In this document: piece after piece, positions 62,520-64,000 of the stretch
Position numbering within the stretch: position 1 is the first letter of the stretch
Layout of the letters: each line of letters begins with the position of its first letter
DNA from: CAZPHU01 sp964586285
GTDB lineage: Bacteria > Fibrobacterota > Chitinivibrionia > Chitinivibrionales > CAYFVL01
Assembly (NCBI GenBank): GCA_964586285.1
Contig: CAZPHU010000005.1
Span: forward strand, 1 to 64,000
Reading direction: 5' to 3'
Length of the DNA: 64,000 nucleotides
Made by a program: the position numbers and the translations under genes
The notes under the pieces: generated by a model
The model's input: only the letters and a program-made list of their open reading frames with translations
Told to the model about the DNA's origin: nothing
Database searches by the model: none

Positions 62520-63302
62520 TCACGGTGTTGGAACTTCAAGCAGCGGTTGCTGTTGGGTATTCTGATTTTGTTCATCAATTGGGTTGTCCGTAGCCTCATT
62601 TTGACTCGGCACGATATTCTCCCCTTCCACACTGGGAATACCAAAAAGATCTTCTATTCGAGGTTGCTGATTGCCCTCGACACCCGGATCAGGCTCCTCA
62701 ATCGGGTTACCTTGTTCCAACCATGAACGAATAACCGCCGCGATAACATTCTCACTTTTTTTGGACGCTTCCATGATGAGATTATCATTTATAATCTGTC
62801 GATCATCAACGGAAACATGAGTAACCGTTTTTACCGGTCTGAAAAACGCCGGGCCCTTTCTTAGCGAATACTTGGCATGTATTTGTCCAGTATACATATA
62901 TTGTTCAAGGCTTAAGCTGTATACTACCATTTTTATCCGCAAATCTCCCATGATCCTGGTCGTTAGTAGATTTTTTCTTTGGACTGAAATATCATACTTT
63001 TCAGCACGAGTCCATATAACAATAGTACTGTCACCGACAGTTTTCATTAATTTCTGAACGAGACTTTTACTTACGGTTGGATAATAAGTGAACCCGGCCT
63101 TTTGCCCGTATATACGTGTTTGTCGATAATCCGCCAAAGATACCGACGGAAGCATAGTCAGGCGGTCACGTAGAGCGCTGTCGTAATCACCGCTTATAGA
63201 GGGGATACTTTCATCGGACAATCCCAGGTATATAACATTTACTTTCTGGGCATGCAACTGTATTGCGATCAGGAAAATCAATCCAATACACGACCTGATC
63301 AT
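62520..63302 (-). CDS. Secreted protein of unknown function
   Basis: A 260-residue protein with a short signal peptide (about 1-18, ending QLHAQ). The mature part has alternating strand and helix (KVNVIYLGLSDESI, STIVIWTRAEKYDI). The last 65 residues are Pro/Gln/Glu-rich and disordered-looking (NTQQQPLLEVPTP). No family is recognised. It overlaps the FlhB-like gene by four bases, so it belongs to the flagellar-type operon and might be a periplasmic or export-related accessory. Confidence 0.6.
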   Translation of the reverse strand: MIRSCIGLIFLIAIQLHAQKVNVIYLGLSDESIPSISGDYDSALRDRLTMLPSVSLADYRQTRIYGQKAGFTYYPTVSKSLVQKLMKTVGDSTIVIWTRAEKYDISVQRKNLLTTRIMGDLRIKMVVYSLSLEQYMYTGQIHAKYSLRKGPAFFRPVKTVTHVSVDDRQIINDNLIMEASKKSENVIAAVIRSWLEQGNPIEEPDPGVEGNQQPRIEDLFGIPSVEGENIVPSQNEATDNPIDEQNQNTQQQPLLEVPTP

Positions 63303-63601
63303 GACTCGATCTCCCTTTTTATCATATCATTTGCACGGTATACCCAGCTCAGTATCTCGGCTACAGCTTTATACAATTCCGACGGGATTTCCTGATCCAA
63401 ATCGACTTTTGCCAAAAACTCCACCAGCTCATCATCGCGAGTAATTGGAATCCCATTCTCATCGGCTATTCGCCTGATCCTATTCGCGCAACTACCCGAT
63501 CCTTTGGCCACGACCCGTGGAGCAGATTCAGTCTCACTATTATATCGCAGCGCAACCGCTTTTTCCGACAATAGTTTTTTTTCTTTTTTACTTTCTTTCA
63601 C
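63299..63601 (-). CDS. FlhB C-terminal-domain-like protein (YlqH type)
   Basis: A 100-residue protein equal to the cytoplasmic export-switch domain of FlhB/YscU without membrane part. EKAVALRYNSET, APRVVAKGSG and the helix GIPITRDDELVEFLAKVDLD match the family. The autocleavage NPTH motif is absent, as expected for a stand-alone copy. Similar genes beside a FliK-like gene occur in Bacillus (ylqH next to ylqG). It may substitute for or regulate the FlhB switch in flagellar export. It starts four bases after the FliK-like gene. Confidence 0.85.
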   Translation of the reverse strand: MKESKKEKKLLSEKAVALRYNSETESAPRVVAKGSGSCANRIRRIADENGIPITRDDELVEFLAKVDLDQEIPSELYKAVAEILSWVYRANDMIKREIES

Positions 63602-63605
63602 ACAA

Positions 63606-64000
63606 TCACCCTGTTATGTCGAGTATACCATTATGCGAACGGCTATGTGTATCATTACTTTGCGGTGATGATGATTTCATGGTATGCATTTCCAGGCGAA
63701 TAGCGGCGAAATCGAGAGATTTCAAGGCTTCTCTAAAAGGTTTTAATCTGCGTTTAAACCAGCTGTGAGCGATTTGCTTTTGGAAGGCAAGCGAGATGTG
63801 GCAATGCTTTTTATTCTCCAATCGGATTGTGGCACAAACCTCCCCCAGTTCCCGAGGACAAACACAAATAGTCACAACATAGAGTTTTTTCCCCCTTCCT
63901 TGAGATCCCGTGTTTTTTTTCTTGAGAATTTTCAAACGCAATTCCGTCCACTCGCCGCCAATGCGAAGCGGTATTGCAATCACCTGTTGCTCCCCGTCGG
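63606..64000 (-). CDS. FliK-like hook-length control C-terminal domain (partial)
   Basis: The gene enters from the right edge; at least 131 codons of its 3' part are in the window and the frame is still open at 64000. The segment IAIPLRIGGEWTELRLKI followed by VVTICVCPRELGEVCATIRL, then a helix with QIAHSWFKRRLKPFREALKSL, fits the Flg_hook C-terminal domain of FliK-like proteins. The internal GTG at 63983 is probably not the start, since the frame reads ...DGEQQ before it. Position just before the FlhB-like gene repeats the Bacillus ylqG-ylqH order. Confidence 0.7.
   Translation of the reverse strand, partial: DGEQQVIAIPLRIGGEWTELRLKILKKKNTGSQGRGKKLYVVTICVCPRELGEVCATIRLENKKHCHISLAFQKQIAHSWFKRRLKPFREALKSLDFAAIRLEMHTMKSSSPQSNDTHSRSHNGILDITG

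Noticed and set aside
1..64000. CRISPR arrays, prophage and complete transposons
   Set aside because: No regularly spaced repeats, no phage structural or integrase genes and no intact transposase were seen.

Overview
The window reads as chromosomal DNA of a Gram-negative, probably anaerobic, polymer-degrading bacterium. Tonb/Exb energy transduction, an AsmA-type protein, a TolC-like outer-membrane factor and several lipoproteins indicate two membranes. A GH9 cellulase and a subtilase carry C-terminal tails like type IX secretion sorting domains, and CotH and lamin-tail (LTD) proteins are present. This mix suggests the Fibrobacterota (Chitinivibrio/Chitinispirillum-like) or a neighbour in the FCB group; that placement is inference from gene content. 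Base composition is moderate, and only one degraded insertion-sequence remnant was found. No tRNA, rRNA, CRISPR array or prophage was seen.

Layout. 0-2.8 kb: a possible DEAD-box helicase start, a YwbE-like gene, an IS110-type transposase relic and a secreted subtilase. 2.8-9.6 kb: a hybrid histidine kinase, then an Exb/Tol operon with an ExbB-ExbD fusion. 9.8-13.3 kb: nadB coupled to a VWA membrane protein. 13.3-23.7 kb (minus): an NtrC-type regulator and its kinase, rdgB, leuS, a UDP-glucuronate decarboxylase, a PfkB kinase, an ECF sigma/anti-sigma pair and an RppH-like Nudix gene. 23.7-38.8 kb: a 1229-residue TPR protein, an amidase, a pteridine-reductase-like enzyme, a low-molecular-weight phosphatase, tyrS, an AsmA-like protein, an M48 protease, several lipoproteins and a HAD hydrolase. 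39-44 kb: an SDR, then a Ser/Thr kinase coupled to a PAS-containing [FeFe]-hydrogenase-like protein, probably an H2 or redox sensor.

44.3-52.3 kb is the most distinctive region: a tight six-gene minus-strand operon encoding DUF4956, a HlyD-type adaptor, a TolC-like factor, a VTC polyphosphate-polymerase-type protein, an LTD protein and a CotH-kinase lipoprotein. Three exact heptamers at an 11-base period, laid out like a Pho box, sit just upstream of a -10 element for this operon. The simplest reading is a phosphate-responsive cell-surface system that couples polyphosphate chemistry, an export duct and extracellular protein phosphorylation. 52.7-58.4 kb: an SDR, the GH9 cellulase, and a cNMP-binding protein overlapping a truncated Rqc2-like NFACT-R protein. 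58.4-64 kb: a lipoprotein, a STAS/HATPase partner-switching set that includes a STAS-HATPase fusion, and a FliK-like/FlhB-like flagellar pair running off the window.

Most convergent gene pairs are separated by strong hairpin terminators. Many start codons given here lie inside longer open frames and were chosen from ribosome-binding sites, signal peptides or homologue lengths.
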